Shown one piece after another: positions 44,322 through 53,087 of a DNA stretch of 64,000 nucleotides. Numbering within the stretch: position 1 is the first letter of the stretch; every line of letters begins with the position of its first letter. Under the pieces are notes generated by a model, which did no database searches, had not been told where the DNA came from, and saw only the letters and a program-made list of their open reading frames with translations. The stretch is from Hylemonella sp. UBA6679 (lineage in GTDB: Bacteria; Pseudomonadota; Gammaproteobacteria; Burkholderiales; Burkholderiaceae_C): positions 1-64,000 of the forward strand of contig DKJZ01000074.1 of the NCBI GenBank assembly GCA_002454975.1. Reading direction: 5' to 3'. Position numbers and translations under genes: made by a program.

Positions 44322-45188
44322 ATGATTTTGGTAGCAATCTTGTTGGGCACACTCACCGCCGGCATCGGCAGTGTGTTTGTGGCCGCCTTGCTGAGTTTTG
44401 GCGTGTTGGCGCGCTACACCCAGCACATGCTGAGCATGGCAGCGGGTGCCTTGATGGGCACGGCTTTTTTGCATTTGCTGCCCGAAGCTTTTGAGAGCGA
44501 CGTCGGTCCACACCGCTTGTTTTTGACCTTGCTGCTGGGCGTGGTGTTTTTCTTTTTGCTCGACAAGGCCGAGTTGTGGCACCACGGACACGAGCACCAC
44601 CACGGCCCGCATGCCCACGATGACGCCCACGACCATCAACATGACCATGGTCACGAGCACGGGCAGCACAGTGCCCCTCAGCGCAACAACACGCAAAAAA
44701 ACTCGATCAGCCACCATGAGCACCACGGCGGGCACGCGCCGGGTAGCTGGGCGGTGTTGGCCGGTGACAGCGTGCACTGCTTTGGCGACGGGATTTTGAT
44801 GGCCTCGGCCTTCATGGCCGATGTGCGCTTGGGCGTCATTGCCGCGCTGGCGGTGTTGGCCCACGAGGTGCCGCACCACATGGGCGACCTGGTGGTGCTG
44901 GGTCGCGGTGCGATGAGCCGTCAAGCAGCGGTGCTCAAGGTGACGCTGGCTGGTGCGGTGACCATGCTCGGTGGCCTGGTGGGCTATTGGCTGGTGGAGC
45001 AGCTGCGCGACTTTTTGCCTTACTTTTTGGTGATGGCTTCAAGCAGCTTCATGTACGTGGCCTTGGCCGATCTGATCCCACAGCTGCAAAAGCGCTTGAG
45101 TTTGCGTCAAACGTTGGCGCAAATCGGCTGGCTGTTCGCTGGCATGGGCATGGTCACACTGATGAGCTTGGTGACCCACACCCACTGA
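44322..45188 (+). CDS. ZIP-family divalent metal transporter
   Basis: A 288-residue inner-membrane permease for zinc or related divalent metals. It has the eight-segment ZIP layout: three hydrophobic segments, a His-rich cytoplasmic loop, then segments with the metal-binding motif DSVHCFGDGILMASAF and VLAHEVPHHMGDL (conserved HEVPH). The loop near residues 88-145 has well over a dozen His (for example HGHEHHHGPHAHDD), suggesting metal sensing. Whether it imports Zn, Fe, or Mn cannot be told. It stands alone, 110 bp from the divergent dbpA gene. Confidence 0.88.
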   Translation: MILVAILLGTLTAGIGSVFVAALLSFGVLARYTQHMLSMAAGALMGTAFLHLLPEAFESDVGPHRLFLTLLLGVVFFFLLDKAELWHHGHEHHHGPHAHDDAHDHQHDHGHEHGQHSAPQRNNTQKNSISHHEHHGGHAPGSWAVLAGDSVHCFGDGILMASAFMADVRLGVIAALAVLAHEVPHHMGDLVVLGRGAMSRQAAVLKVTLAGAVTMLGGLVGYWLVEQLRDFLPYFLVMASSSFMYVALADLIPQLQKRLSLRQTLAQIGWLFAGMGMVTLMSLVTHTH

Positions 45189-45197
45189 GCAGGTGCC

Positions 45198-46049
45198 TTA
45201 GCCTTTTTCAACCGGGCGCGCAGGGTCGGCGCACCACTCGCTCCAGCTGCCAGCAAACAAGGCTGTGCGGCCCAGCCCAGCCAACTCCATGGCCAGCAGG
45301 TTAGGGATGGCGCTCACGCCGCTGCCGCACTGGTGGACCACATTCCCAGGTGGCAGATCGCCCAGCAGGCTTAAAAACTCTTCACGCAACTGCGCCGCTG
45401 GTTTGAAGCGGCCATCGGCCTGCATGTTGAGGTTGAAGGGGCGGTTCAGCGCCCCAGGGATGTGCCCGGCCACCGGGTCAAGTGGTTCCACCTCGCCTTT
45501 GAAGCGGGGGGTGGCCCGCGCGTCCACCAGGGTTTGCGCCGCGCCCAAACGGGCGTGCACGTCTTGCACCTCGGCCAGCTCGCACAGGGGCTGCCCCAGC
45601 TCAAAATTTCCTGGCACCGCGGTGACTTCTGGCCCGCTGACGACGGCGCCGCCTGCGTGTTGCCAGGCTTGCAAGCCGCCATCGAGCACGGCCACGGCTT
45701 CGTGGCCCACCCATTTCAGCATCCACCACAGGCGGCCGCAGTAATTGCTGGCTTGCCGGTCGTACACCACCACCTGCATGCCTGGCTGCAAACCGATGTC
45801 GCGCAGCCACTTGGCAAGGTCTTCCCGCCGGGGCAGGGGGTGGCGCCCGCTGTTAACGGCAGGCCGTGGCGGCTTGGCGCTGAGGTGGCGGTCCAGGTCG
45901 GCCCGAACCGCGCCAGCGATGTGCGAGGCCAGGTATTGCTGCTGGCCTTGCTCGGGCTGCATCAGCTCAAAACTGCAATCGGCCACCAAAACTGGGCCTT
46001 GCGCTTGCAGCGCCATGAGTTGCTCTGGGGTGATGAGGGTGGTGTACAT
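45198..46049 (-). CDS. sseA: Sulfurtransferase (3-mercaptopyruvate/thiosulfate type)
   Basis: A 283-residue tandem rhodanese. The catalytic Cys241 is in the C-terminal domain, VVHQCGSGVSAIPNLL, and the loop CGSGVSA is like the CGSGVTA of mercaptopyruvate sulfurtransferases rather than the CRKGVT-type of thiosulfate sulfurtransferases. The inactive N-terminal rhodanese domain covers residues ~1-135 (VLDGGLQAWQHAGG). The start is ATG 46049, since the longer frame to 46115 starts inside the EamA gene. It follows the EamA exporter by 10 bp on the same strand. Confidence 0.88.
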   Translation of the reverse strand: MYTTLITPEQLMALQAQGPVLVADCSFELMQPEQGQQQYLASHIAGAVRADLDRHLSAKPPRPAVNSGRHPLPRREDLAKWLRDIGLQPGMQVVVYDRQASNYCGRLWWMLKWVGHEAVAVLDGGLQAWQHAGGAVVSGPEVTAVPGNFELGQPLCELAEVQDVHARLGAAQTLVDARATPRFKGEVEPLDPVAGHIPGALNRPFNLNMQADGRFKPAAQLREEFLSLLGDLPPGNVVHQCGSGVSAIPNLLAMELAGLGRTALFAGSWSEWCADPARPVEKG

Positions 46050-46059
46050 GGTTCGGGGG

Positions 46060-46947
46060 TTAATGTTCTTCGGCGGGGGTGTCGGGCAGGGCGCGCTCTT
46101 TGAGGAATGTGGCACCTACGCCGCTGGCCACAATCAGCCCAATGCCAGCCCAGCCCATGACGGGAATGTGGTCGCCAAAGAGCAGCAGGCTGTAGAGCGC
46201 GGCAAACACAATACCCGAGTACTGCAAGCTGGCCACCACCAGGGTGTGGCCGCGACTGTAGGCACGCGTCATGCACCATTGGCCCATGGAGGCCAGGGCG
46301 CCAATGGGGATGAGCCAAGCCGCCGCTTGCCAGGTGATTTGCGACAGCGGAGTCCAGCCCGTCCACATCAGGCCCAGGCTGCCCGTGACAGCCGTGCCCA
46401 GGGCAAAGAAAAACACCGTGCGTTCCACCGGTTCACCGGCTTTGCCCAAAGCCGTGACCTGCAAATAAGCCAGCGAGGCGCACATGCCTGAGAGCAAACC
46501 TATGAGGCCCGCAAACAACTGGTTTTGCTCGATGGTGGGGCGCAGCGTGAGCACCACGCCCACAAAGCCCATCAGCACCGTGAGAATCAGCGGGCCGTTG
46601 CGTTGGCTTTTACCCAAGAGCACACCCCCACCCACGATGAAGGCGGCCACCCAAATGCCGCTCATGTAGTTCAGGGTCATGGCCGTGGCCAAGGGCAGCT
46701 CGGCAATGGCAAAAAACCAAGCCCCCAGCGACAAACCGCCCACCAGGCTGCGCCAGACATGCATGAAAGGTACCGGTGTGGCCAGGCTGACCTGGCGGGT
46801 GCGCAACACCAAGACCAGCAGCACCATGCTGATGATGCCGCGGTAAAACACCAGCTCGGCGGTGTTGAAAACTTGCGAGGCGATCTTCACGCCCACGCCC
46901 ATGGTGGCGAAAAAGAAGGCCCCCAGGACCATCCAGAGGGCTTGCAT
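46060..46947 (-). CDS. EamA/DMT-family transporter
   Basis: A 295-residue membrane protein with ten hydrophobic segments in two EamA repeats (first near residues 1-135, second near 145-280; the second begins GKAGEPVERTVFFFALGTAV). Drug/metabolite exporters of this type move amino acids, nucleosides or drugs, and nothing here shows which. It begins right after the stop of the Rieske oxygenase gene (1 bp gap or less), so the three genes form a minus-strand unit. Confidence 0.85.
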   Translation of the reverse strand: MQALWMVLGAFFFATMGVGVKIASQVFNTAELVFYRGIISMVLLVLVLRTRQVSLATPVPFMHVWRSLVGGLSLGAWFFAIAELPLATAMTLNYMSGIWVAAFIVGGGVLLGKSQRNGPLILTVLMGFVGVVLTLRPTIEQNQLFAGLIGLLSGMCASLAYLQVTALGKAGEPVERTVFFFALGTAVTGSLGLMWTGWTPLSQITWQAAAWLIPIGALASMGQWCMTRAYSRGHTLVVASLQYSGIVFAALYSLLLFGDHIPVMGWAGIGLIVASGVGATFLKERALPDTPAEEH

Positions 46948-48075
46948 TCAGAGGCCGAGCTGGCGGCGATACCACTCGTGAAAATGCTGCATGCCGTCTT
47001 CCATGGGGCTTTGGTAGGGGCCAACCTCGTTGTCGCCACGGGCAAACAGCGCGGCGCGGCCAGCGTCCATGCGCTCGGCGATTTCGTCGTCTTCGAGGCA
47101 GGTTTCCATGTAGGCGGCTTGTTGGGCTTGCACAAACTCGCGCTCGAAGGCCACGATCTCTTCGGGGTAGTAAAACTCCACCATGTTGAGGGTTTTTTGT
47201 GGCCCCTGCGGGTACAGGGTGGACACAGTGAGCACATGCGGGTACCACTCCACCATGATGTGGGGGTAGTAGGTCAGCCAGATGGCGCCCTTGTCGGGCA
47301 GTTGGCCGCCGCGGTAGCTCAGCAGCGCGTCGTGCCAGCGGCGGTACACCGCCGAGCCTGGCTGGCCAAAAGCGCGCGACACCCCCACCTGTTGCACCGA
47401 GTAGTGCTGGCCAAACTGCCAGCTCAGGTCATCGCAGGTCACAAACTGCCCTAGGCCGGGGTGGAAAGGGCCAACGTGGTAGTCCTCCAGATACACCTCG
47501 ATGAAGGTTTTCCAGTTGTAGTTGCAGGTGTGCATTTCCACCCGGTCGAGCGCGTAGCCTGAAAAATCAAGGTTGGCAGCCGCACCCATGCCAGCAAGGT
47601 CTTGGGCGATGTTGCGTGCGCGAGGGCCAGCTTCAAACAACAAGCCGTTCCAAGATTGCAGCGGGTAGTTGTTGAGGTTCAGGCAAGGGTCTTGGGCAAA
47701 GTGCGGCGCGCCCAGCAACTGCCCCTCGGGCGCATAGGTCCAGCGGTGCAGCGGGCACACAATGTTGCCCCCAGCGCTGCCAGGCTGGGTGGTGAGCAAA
47801 GAGCCTCGGCCCTTGAGCATGACCGATTGACGGTGGCGGCACACATTGGAGACCAAGGAGACTTGGTCGTTGTGGCGCACCAGGGCGCGGCCTTCGAGTT
47901 CGTGCGGCAGCGCATGGTAATCCCCGTTTTGGGGCACACTCAGCGCATGGCCGACGTAGCGTGGCCCGGCATTGAAAATGCTGGCGAGTTCCTGTTGGAA
48001 CAAAGCTTCGTCAAAGTAGCTCGAAACAGGTAATTGGCTGTTTGCCTGCTGCAGTTGAAGACTTAAATCAGACAT
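46948..48075 (-). CDS. Rieske-type aromatic ring-hydroxylating oxygenase alpha subunit family
   Basis: A 375-residue oxygenase. The Rieske [2Fe-2S] ligands are Cys79/His81 (NVCRHRQ) and Cys107/His110 (IVCPLHRW). The mononuclear iron site has His200 and His205 in YLEDYHVGPFHPGLG within the SRPBCC-fold domain. No beta subunit, ferredoxin or reductase gene is adjacent, so its partner must be encoded elsewhere. Similar single proteins range from quaternary-amine monooxygenases to ring hydroxylases, and I cannot assign a substrate. It is divergent from xseB, with 200 bp between them. Confidence 0.85.
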   Translation of the reverse strand: MSDLSLQLQQANSQLPVSSYFDEALFQQELASIFNAGPRYVGHALSVPQNGDYHALPHELEGRALVRHNDQVSLVSNVCRHRQSVMLKGRGSLLTTQPGSAGGNIVCPLHRWTYAPEGQLLGAPHFAQDPCLNLNNYPLQSWNGLLFEAGPRARNIAQDLAGMGAAANLDFSGYALDRVEMHTCNYNWKTFIEVYLEDYHVGPFHPGLGQFVTCDDLSWQFGQHYSVQQVGVSRAFGQPGSAVYRRWHDALLSYRGGQLPDKGAIWLTYYPHIMVEWYPHVLTVSTLYPQGPQKTLNMVEFYYPEEIVAFEREFVQAQQAAYMETCLEDDEIAERMDAGRAALFARGDNEVGPYQSPMEDGMQHFHEWYRRQLGL

Positions 48076-48275
48076 GGGTGACCTGACCTAACGACTCCCC
48101 TGATCCCGGGAGATGGTTGTTATTGGGCGCTCAGTGTGACAAGGCGCACAGCTGTAAGCAAACCGTCAATTCTACCCTGCCCAATGCGATCATCGGGGGA
48201 GACCCTGTTGGGCACTTTGCTGGTGTAGCCTATCGTTGACGCATCTAAAATTCAACTTTCATTGACAGACAGTCC

Positions 48276-48533
48276 ATGCCCAAGGTCAAAACATCTGAAG
48301 CCCCCGGTTCTGCCCAGGCTGAGCCCCTGCCCGCCACCTACGAGGCGGGCTTGGCCGAGCTCGAAACGCTGGTGCTCAAGCTCGAATCGGGCCAACTTCC
48401 CCTGGACCAGTTGCTCAGCGCCTACCAGCGTGGGGCCGCTTTGCTGGGCTTTTGCCGGGACCGCTTGCAAGCGGTGGATGACCAAATCCAGGTGCTCGAT
48501 GGCACTTCCCTCAAACCCTGGAACAACGCCTGA
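48276..48533 (+). CDS. xseB: Exodeoxyribonuclease VII small subunit
   Basis: An 85-residue helical protein that pairs with XseA to degrade single-stranded DNA. The core [29 protein letters not shown] (short part: [12 protein letters not shown]) and the following [19 protein letters not shown] match XseB. The first gene of the xseB-ispA-dxs isoprenoid set, it starts 11 bp before ispA. In beta-proteobacteria this gene order is common. Confidence 0.93.
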   Translation: MPKVKTSEAPGSAQAEPLPATYEAGLAELETLVLKLESGQLPLDQLLSAYQRGAALLGFCRDRLQAVDDQIQVLDGTSLKPWNNA

Positions 48534-48544
48534 ACGAGACACGC

Positions 48545-49429
48545 ATGGACTTTGATTTCAAGCCCTGGCGTGACCAGGTGCTCGCCAGCACCGAGCAAGC
48601 GCTCAGCGTGTGGGTGGGCCACAACACCCCGGCCAGCCTGGCCGAGCCCATGCGTTATGCCGTGCTCGATGGTGGCAAGCGCTTTCGCCCACTGTTGGTG
48701 CACGCAGCCAGCCAGGCTGTTGGCGGCCAGCTCGAAGCGGCTTTGCGCGCAGCGTGTGCGCTGGAGCTGATTCACGCTTACTCCCTGGTGCACGACGACA
48801 TGCCCTGCATGGACAACGACGTGCTGCGCCGCGGTAAACCCACGGTCCATGTGCAATTTGGCCAAGCCAGCGCTTTGTTGGCGGGCGACGCTTTGCAAGC
48901 CCTGGCCTTTGAGGTGCTCACCCCCGAGCAGGGGGTAGAGCCTGTTGTGCAGGCCCGTTTGTGCGCGCTGTTGTCGCGCGCTGCTGGCAGCACCGGCATG
49001 GCCGGTGGCCAGGCCATTGACCTGGCCAGCGTGGGTTTGCAATTGACCGAAGACCAACTGCGTGAAATGCACCGCCTCAAAACCGGCGCTTTGCTGCATG
49101 CCAGCGTGATGATGGGTGCCGCTTGCGGCCAGGCCAGCGCGCAAGCGCACACACAGCTTGGCGTGTATGCCGATGCCCTGGGCTTGGCTTTTCAGGTCAT
49201 GGACGATGTGCTGGACGTGACCGCAGATTCTGCAACCCTGGGTAAAACCGCTGGCAAAGACGCGGCCAACGACAAGCCCACCTATGTGTCCCTCATGGGC
49301 CTGCAGGCCGCGCGTGACCAAGCCATGTCTTTGCATGCGCGCGCTGTCGAGGCGCTTGCACGCAGCGGCCTGAACCAAACGCAGGCTTTGCTGGCCTTGG
49401 CCGACCTCGTGGTACACCGTGCCCACTGA
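48545..49429 (+). CDS. ispA: Polyprenyl synthetase (farnesyl diphosphate synthase)
   Basis: A 294-residue prenyltransferase making farnesyl diphosphate from IPP and DMAPP. The first Asp-rich motif is LVHDDMPCMDND and the second is MDDVLDVTAD; GGKRFRPLLVHAA binds substrate. The length and the small residues before the first motif fit a C15 product. It lies between xseB and dxs, with 22 bp to dxs, as part of an operon that supplies isoprenoid precursors. Confidence 0.94.
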   Translation: MDFDFKPWRDQVLASTEQALSVWVGHNTPASLAEPMRYAVLDGGKRFRPLLVHAASQAVGGQLEAALRAACALELIHAYSLVHDDMPCMDNDVLRRGKPTVHVQFGQASALLAGDALQALAFEVLTPEQGVEPVVQARLCALLSRAAGSTGMAGGQAIDLASVGLQLTEDQLREMHRLKTGALLHASVMMGAACGQASAQAHTQLGVYADALGLAFQVMDDVLDVTADSATLGKTAGKDAANDKPTYVSLMGLQAARDQAMSLHARAVEALARSGLNQTQALLALADLVVHRAH

Positions 49430-49451
49430 CACCAACTAAACAACGATCAAG

Positions 49452-51305
49452 ATGCTGGAACAGATCAACCAACCCGCTGACTTGCGTCAGCTCTCCCGCA
49501 GCCAGTTGCCTGCGCTGGCCCAAGAACTGCGCACCTACTTGCTCAACAGCGTGGCCAAAACCGGGGGGCACCTCAGCTCAAATTTGGGCACCGTGGAGCT
49601 CACCGTGGCGCTGCACTATGTGTTCAACACCCCGCACGACCGTTTGGTTTGGGACGTGGGCCACCAAACCTATCCCCATAAAATTTTGACCGGCCGGCGC
49701 GACCGCATGCACAGCCTGCGTCAGCTCGGGGGCTTGAGTGGTTTTCCACAACGCGCTGAGAGCGAGTTCGACACCTTTGGCACCGCGCACTCCAGCACCA
49801 GCATTTCTGCCGCCTTGGGCATGGCCTTGGGCGCACGCCAAAAAGGCGAAGACCGTTACGCGGTAGCCATCATTGGCGACGGCGCCATGACCGCGGGCAT
49901 GGCCTTTGAAGCCATGAACAACGCCGGTGTGGAAGACTGCCGTTTGATCGTCATCCTCAACGACAACGACATGTCCATCAGCCCGCCTGTGGGCGCGCTC
50001 AACCGCTACCTTGCGCAACTGATGAGCGGCCAGTTTTACGCCGCGGCCAAAAACGTGGGCAAGCAGGTGCTGAAAAACGCCCCGCCCCTGTTTGAGTTGG
50101 CCAAGCGTTTTGAGCAAACCGCCAAAGGCATGGTGGTGCCCGCCACCTTGTTTGAGAAGTTTGGCTTCAACTACATCGGCCCCATCGACGGGCACGACCT
50201 GGAGTCCCTCATCCCCACGCTGGAAAACATCAAGCAGCTCAAAGGCCCGCAATTTTTGCATGTGGTCACCAAAAAAGGGCAGGGCTACGACCTGGCCGAG
50301 GCCGACCCGATTGCCTACCATGGCCCGGGCAAGTTCGACCCCTCGGTGGGTTTGCAAAAACCCAGCGCGCCATCCAAGCCCACCTTCACCCAGGTGTTTG
50401 GCCAGTGGTTGTGCGACATGGCCGAGAAAGACAAGCGCCTGGTGGGCATCACCCCCGCCATGCGCGAAGGCTCGGGCATGGTGGAATTTCACAAACGCTT
50501 CCCCGATCGCTATTACGACGTGGGCATTGCCGAGCAGCATGCCGTGACCTTTGCCGGCGGCCTGGCCTGCGAGGGTTTGAAGCCCGTGGTGGCCATTTAT
50601 TCCACCTTTTTGCAGCGCGGCTACGACCAGCTCATTCACGATGTGGCCCTGCAAAACCTGCCCGTGGTGTTTGCCCTGGACCGCGCTGGCCTGGTGGGCG
50701 CTGACGGCGCCACCCATGCCGGTGCTTACGACATTCCTTTCATTCGTTGCATTCCCAACATGAGCCTGGCGTGCCCGGCCGATGAGCGCGAATGCCGCCA
50801 ATTGCTCTCCAGTGCTTATGCGCAAAACCACCCTGTGGCGGTGCGCTACCCGCGTGGCGCTGGCGCTGGCGTACCGACCTTGCCGGACCTGGCGCCACTG
50901 CCGTTTGGCAAAGGCGAGGTGCGCCGCCAAAGCAACCTGCCTAGCGATGGGCCGCGCATTGCCATTTTGGCTTTTGGCACCTTGCTTTACCCGGCCCTGG
51001 AGGCGGGCGACAAGCTCGATGCGACGGTGGTCAACATGCGTTGGGTCAAGCCTTTGGATGTGGCGCTTTTGTTGCAAGTGGCCGCCGAGCACACGGCCTT
51101 GGTCACGCTGGAAGAGGGCGCCATCATGGGGGGTGCGGGCAGCGCTGTCATGGAGGCTTTGCAGGCCGCCGGCGTGCACAAGCCCGTGCTGCAACTGGGC
51201 CTGCCCGACACCTTCATTGAGCATGGTGACCCAGCCAAATTGCTGAGCTTGCAGGGCCTGGACGCCGCTGGCATTGAAGCGGCCATTCGCCAGCGCTTTG
51301 CCTGA
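49452..51305 (+). CDS. dxs: 1-deoxy-D-xylulose-5-phosphate synthase
   Basis: A 617-residue thiamine diphosphate enzyme, the entry step of the MEP pathway (pyruvate + glyceraldehyde 3-phosphate). The ThDP motif [18 protein letters not shown] runs to NDNDMSIS, and the transketolase-type central domain carries the catalytic Glu region [29 protein letters not shown] near residue 115 binds substrate. The length is normal and the start [11 protein letters not shown] is usual. It ends the xseB-ispA-dxs operon. Confidence 0.95.
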   Translation: MLEQINQPADLRQLSRSQLPALAQELRTYLLNSVAKTGGHLSSNLGTVELTVALHYVFNTPHDRLVWDVGHQTYPHKILTGRRDRMHSLRQLGGLSGFPQRAESEFDTFGTAHSSTSISAALGMALGARQKGEDRYAVAIIGDGAMTAGMAFEAMNNAGVEDCRLIVILNDNDMSISPPVGALNRYLAQLMSGQFYAAAKNVGKQVLKNAPPLFELAKRFEQTAKGMVVPATLFEKFGFNYIGPIDGHDLESLIPTLENIKQLKGPQFLHVVTKKGQGYDLAEADPIAYHGPGKFDPSVGLQKPSAPSKPTFTQVFGQWLCDMAEKDKRLVGITPAMREGSGMVEFHKRFPDRYYDVGIAEQHAVTFAGGLACEGLKPVVAIYSTFLQRGYDQLIHDVALQNLPVVFALDRAGLVGADGATHAGAYDIPFIRCIPNMSLACPADERECRQLLSSAYAQNHPVAVRYPRGAGAGVPTLPDLAPLPFGKGEVRRQSNLPSDGPRIAILAFGTLLYPALEAGDKLDATVVNMRWVKPLDVALLLQVAAEHTALVTLEEGAIMGGAGSAVMEALQAAGVHKPVLQLGLPDTFIEHGDPAKLLSLQGLDAAGIEAAIRQRFA

Positions 51306-51329
51306 GCCCACTGTACCCACCAGTTTTTT

Positions 51330-51364
51330 CTCGATCAGGGCATGATCGTTTTCCCTTGATCGAG
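51330..51364. promoter_or_regulatory. Inverted repeats upstream of the TRAP receptor gene
   Basis: CTCGATCAGGG (51330-51340) pairs with CCCTTGATCGAG (51353-51364) apart from one bulged base, and inside it CGATCA/TGATCG (51332-51348) forms a second inverted repeat. No T-run follows on either strand, so this is not a terminator. It lies 74 bp before the receptor start and could be an operator. Confidence 0.45.
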
Positions 51365-51397
51365 GAAATGCGTATGTGGGGTTTTTCGCTTATTGCC

Positions 51398-51403
51398 TAT
51401 ACT
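51398..51403 (+). promoter_or_regulatory. Possible -10 element of the TRAP receptor gene
   Basis: TATACT lies 35 bp before the receptor ATG and downstream of the inverted repeats. No convincing -35 is seen. Weak evidence. Confidence 0.3.
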
Positions 51404-51437
51404 GCGTTTTTCAACCGTACTTCCTAGGAGACTCTCA

Positions 51438-52517
51438 ATGGATCGTCGTTCCCTGATCAAGCAAGCGGGTATTGCCGGTGTGTTGGCCGCAGGTGTGGCA
51501 CCTGCTGTGCATGCCCAAGCCACCATCCGCTGGCGCCTGGCTTCAAGCTTCCCCAAAGCCCTGGACACCATCTTCGGTGCGGCAGACACGTTTGCCAACT
51601 CCATGAAGAAAATGTCGGGCGGCAAGTTTGAGGTTTCGGTTCACGCGGCTGGCGAATTGATGCCCGCTTTTGGCGTGGTCGACGGCGTGCAACAGGGTTC
51701 CATCGAGATGGCCCACACCGCCCCTTACTACTTCTTTGGTAAGGACGAAACCTTTGCCTTGGCTTGCGCCATTCCTTTCGGCTTGAACAGCCGTCAAATG
51801 ACAGCCTGGATGTACGAAGGCAACGGCCTCAAGCTCATGCGCGAGTTCTACACCAAGTACAACATCGTGAACTTCCCAGGCGGCAACACGGGCGCTCAGA
51901 TGGGTGGCTGGTACCGCAAAGAAATCAAATCCGTCGCTGACATGAAGGGTTTGAAAATGCGCATTGGCGGCTTTGGCGGCAAGGTGCTTGAGCGCATTGG
52001 TGGCGTGCCCCAAAACATCCCTGGCGGCGAAATTTACGCAGCCCTGGAAAAAGGCACCATCGACTCGGCTGAGTGGATTGGCCCTTACGACGACCAAAAA
52101 CTCGGCTTCAACAAAGTCGCGCCCTTCTACTACTACCCCGGCTGGTGGGAAGGTGGCCCACAGCTTGAGTTCTACATCAACAACAAAGCGTTTGACGCAC
52201 TCAGCCCTGAGTACAAAGCCATGGTTGAAGCTGCTGCGTCTGAAGCGCACATCGTCATGCAAGCGCGTTACGACGCCAAGAACCCCGCTGCTTTGAAGCA
52301 GTTGGTGGGCGCTGGCACCAAGCTGCGTGCATTCCCCAACGACGTGATGGCCTCGGCCTTCAAACAGTCGATGGCTTTCTACGACGAGCTGTCTGCCAAG
52401 AACGAAAACTGGAAAAAGGTTTACACCGACTACAGCAAGTTCCGCGCTGAGCAGAACCTGTGGTTCAAGTTCACCGAAGCCACGTTCGACCGCTTCATGC
52501 AAGCGCAAAAGCTGTAA
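51438..52517 (+). CDS. TRAP transporter solute-binding protein (DctP family)
   Basis: A 359-residue periplasmic receptor. The N-terminus MDRRSLIKQAGIAGVLAAG has the Arg pair of a Tat signal, followed by a hydrophobic core and AVHAQ (cleavage after AHA/Q). The mature part opens TIRWRLASSFPKALDTIFG and carries the DctP conserved GGFGGKVLERIGG and PGWWEGGP segments. It resembles the 2-oxoacid receptor TakP in layout, but the ligand is not proved. AGGAG precedes the ATG at 51438; the longer frame to 51393 is unlikely. The matching permease genes lie convergent at 53084-55180. Confidence 0.9.
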   Translation: MDRRSLIKQAGIAGVLAAGVAPAVHAQATIRWRLASSFPKALDTIFGAADTFANSMKKMSGGKFEVSVHAAGELMPAFGVVDGVQQGSIEMAHTAPYYFFGKDETFALACAIPFGLNSRQMTAWMYEGNGLKLMREFYTKYNIVNFPGGNTGAQMGGWYRKEIKSVADMKGLKMRIGGFGGKVLERIGGVPQNIPGGEIYAALEKGTIDSAEWIGPYDDQKLGFNKVAPFYYYPGWWEGGPQLEFYINNKAFDALSPEYKAMVEAAASEAHIVMQARYDAKNPAALKQLVGAGTKLRAFPNDVMASAFKQSMAFYDELSAKNENWKKVYTDYSKFRAEQNLWFKFTEATFDRFMQAQKL

Positions 52518-52551
52518 AGCTTTTTAAGCCCCTGCGGGGGCTTACATAACA

Positions 52552-52582
52552 ACCGCGCTGGGGCAACCCAGGGCGGTTTTTT
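52552..52582 (+). terminator. Rho-independent terminator of the TRAP receptor gene
   Basis: CCGC-G-CTGGG (52553-52562) pairs with CCCAG-G-GCGG (52567-52576) around a GCAA loop and is followed by six T. Just before it (52526-52543) a second short stem, AAGCCCC/GGGGCTT, is present. The T-run ends at the stop codon of the convergent gene. Confidence 0.85.
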
Positions 52583-53087
52583 AATGGGTTTGGCGAAAGA
52601 TGGTGAGCTCGCGGGTGAGCCGCGCAAATTGGCTCAACATCGCTGGGTCTGAGGCGTAAAAGACCGCAAACTTGCCGCTCAGGTTACGCGCGTAAAGCCG
52701 CGGCGCAATGAGCCAGTCCAGCCCAGGGATGCGTATGAATTTGCAATACGCCAGCTCACGCAGGTCAAACTGCTTGTTCCACACCCACACCTGTTGGATG
52801 TGTTGGGCATTGAGCGTGGTGGTGCTGGTCAGGATGTAGAAGTAGGTGATGGCCATCAAGGCCAAGCCACACAAAAACCACACCAAACCCGAGCTGGCCC
52901 CGGAGCCCAAAACGCCAGCGCGCCACAGGTCAAACAACCAAGCCCCACAGCCCGACACCAAGACCGTGGCCATGCTTTTGAAGGTTCGAGAAAACGCCGG
53001 GCAGCTGAGCTCGGCGGGTTCCATCACGAAGTGAAAGGGGGCTGGCCCAAGGTGGGCCAGCATGTCAGTGGGCTGGTTCAAGCTCAT
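52581..53087 (-). CDS. Hypothetical membrane protein linked to TRAP permeases
   Basis: A 168-residue protein with two hydrophobic segments near residues 38-55 and 66-85 (LVWFLCGLALMAITYFYIL). The rest is soluble and ends RELTIFRQTH. I do not recognise the family; a PH-like domain after the membrane pair is possible. Its start overlaps the stop of the TRAP large permease by 4 bp, so it is the last gene of a dctQ-dctM operon and may act with the transporter. Confidence 0.6.
   Translation of the reverse strand: MSLNQPTDMLAHLGPAPFHFVMEPAELSCPAFSRTFKSMATVLVSGCGAWLFDLWRAGVLGSGASSGLVWFLCGLALMAITYFYILTSTTTLNAQHIQQVWVWNKQFDLRELAYCKFIRIPGLDWLIAPRLYARNLSGKFAVFYASDPAMLSQFARLTRELTIFRQTH

Noticed and set aside
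48076..48275. Extra small gene or RNA between the Rieske gene and xseB
   Set aside because: No open frame with plausible start and no strong hairpin; only ordinary promoter-sized spacing.
49578..51320. 580-codon open frame on the minus strand over dxs
   Set aside because: Mirror frame of a clear dxs gene; composition is His/Gly/Val-heavy with no domain, as expected from GC-rich antisense frames.
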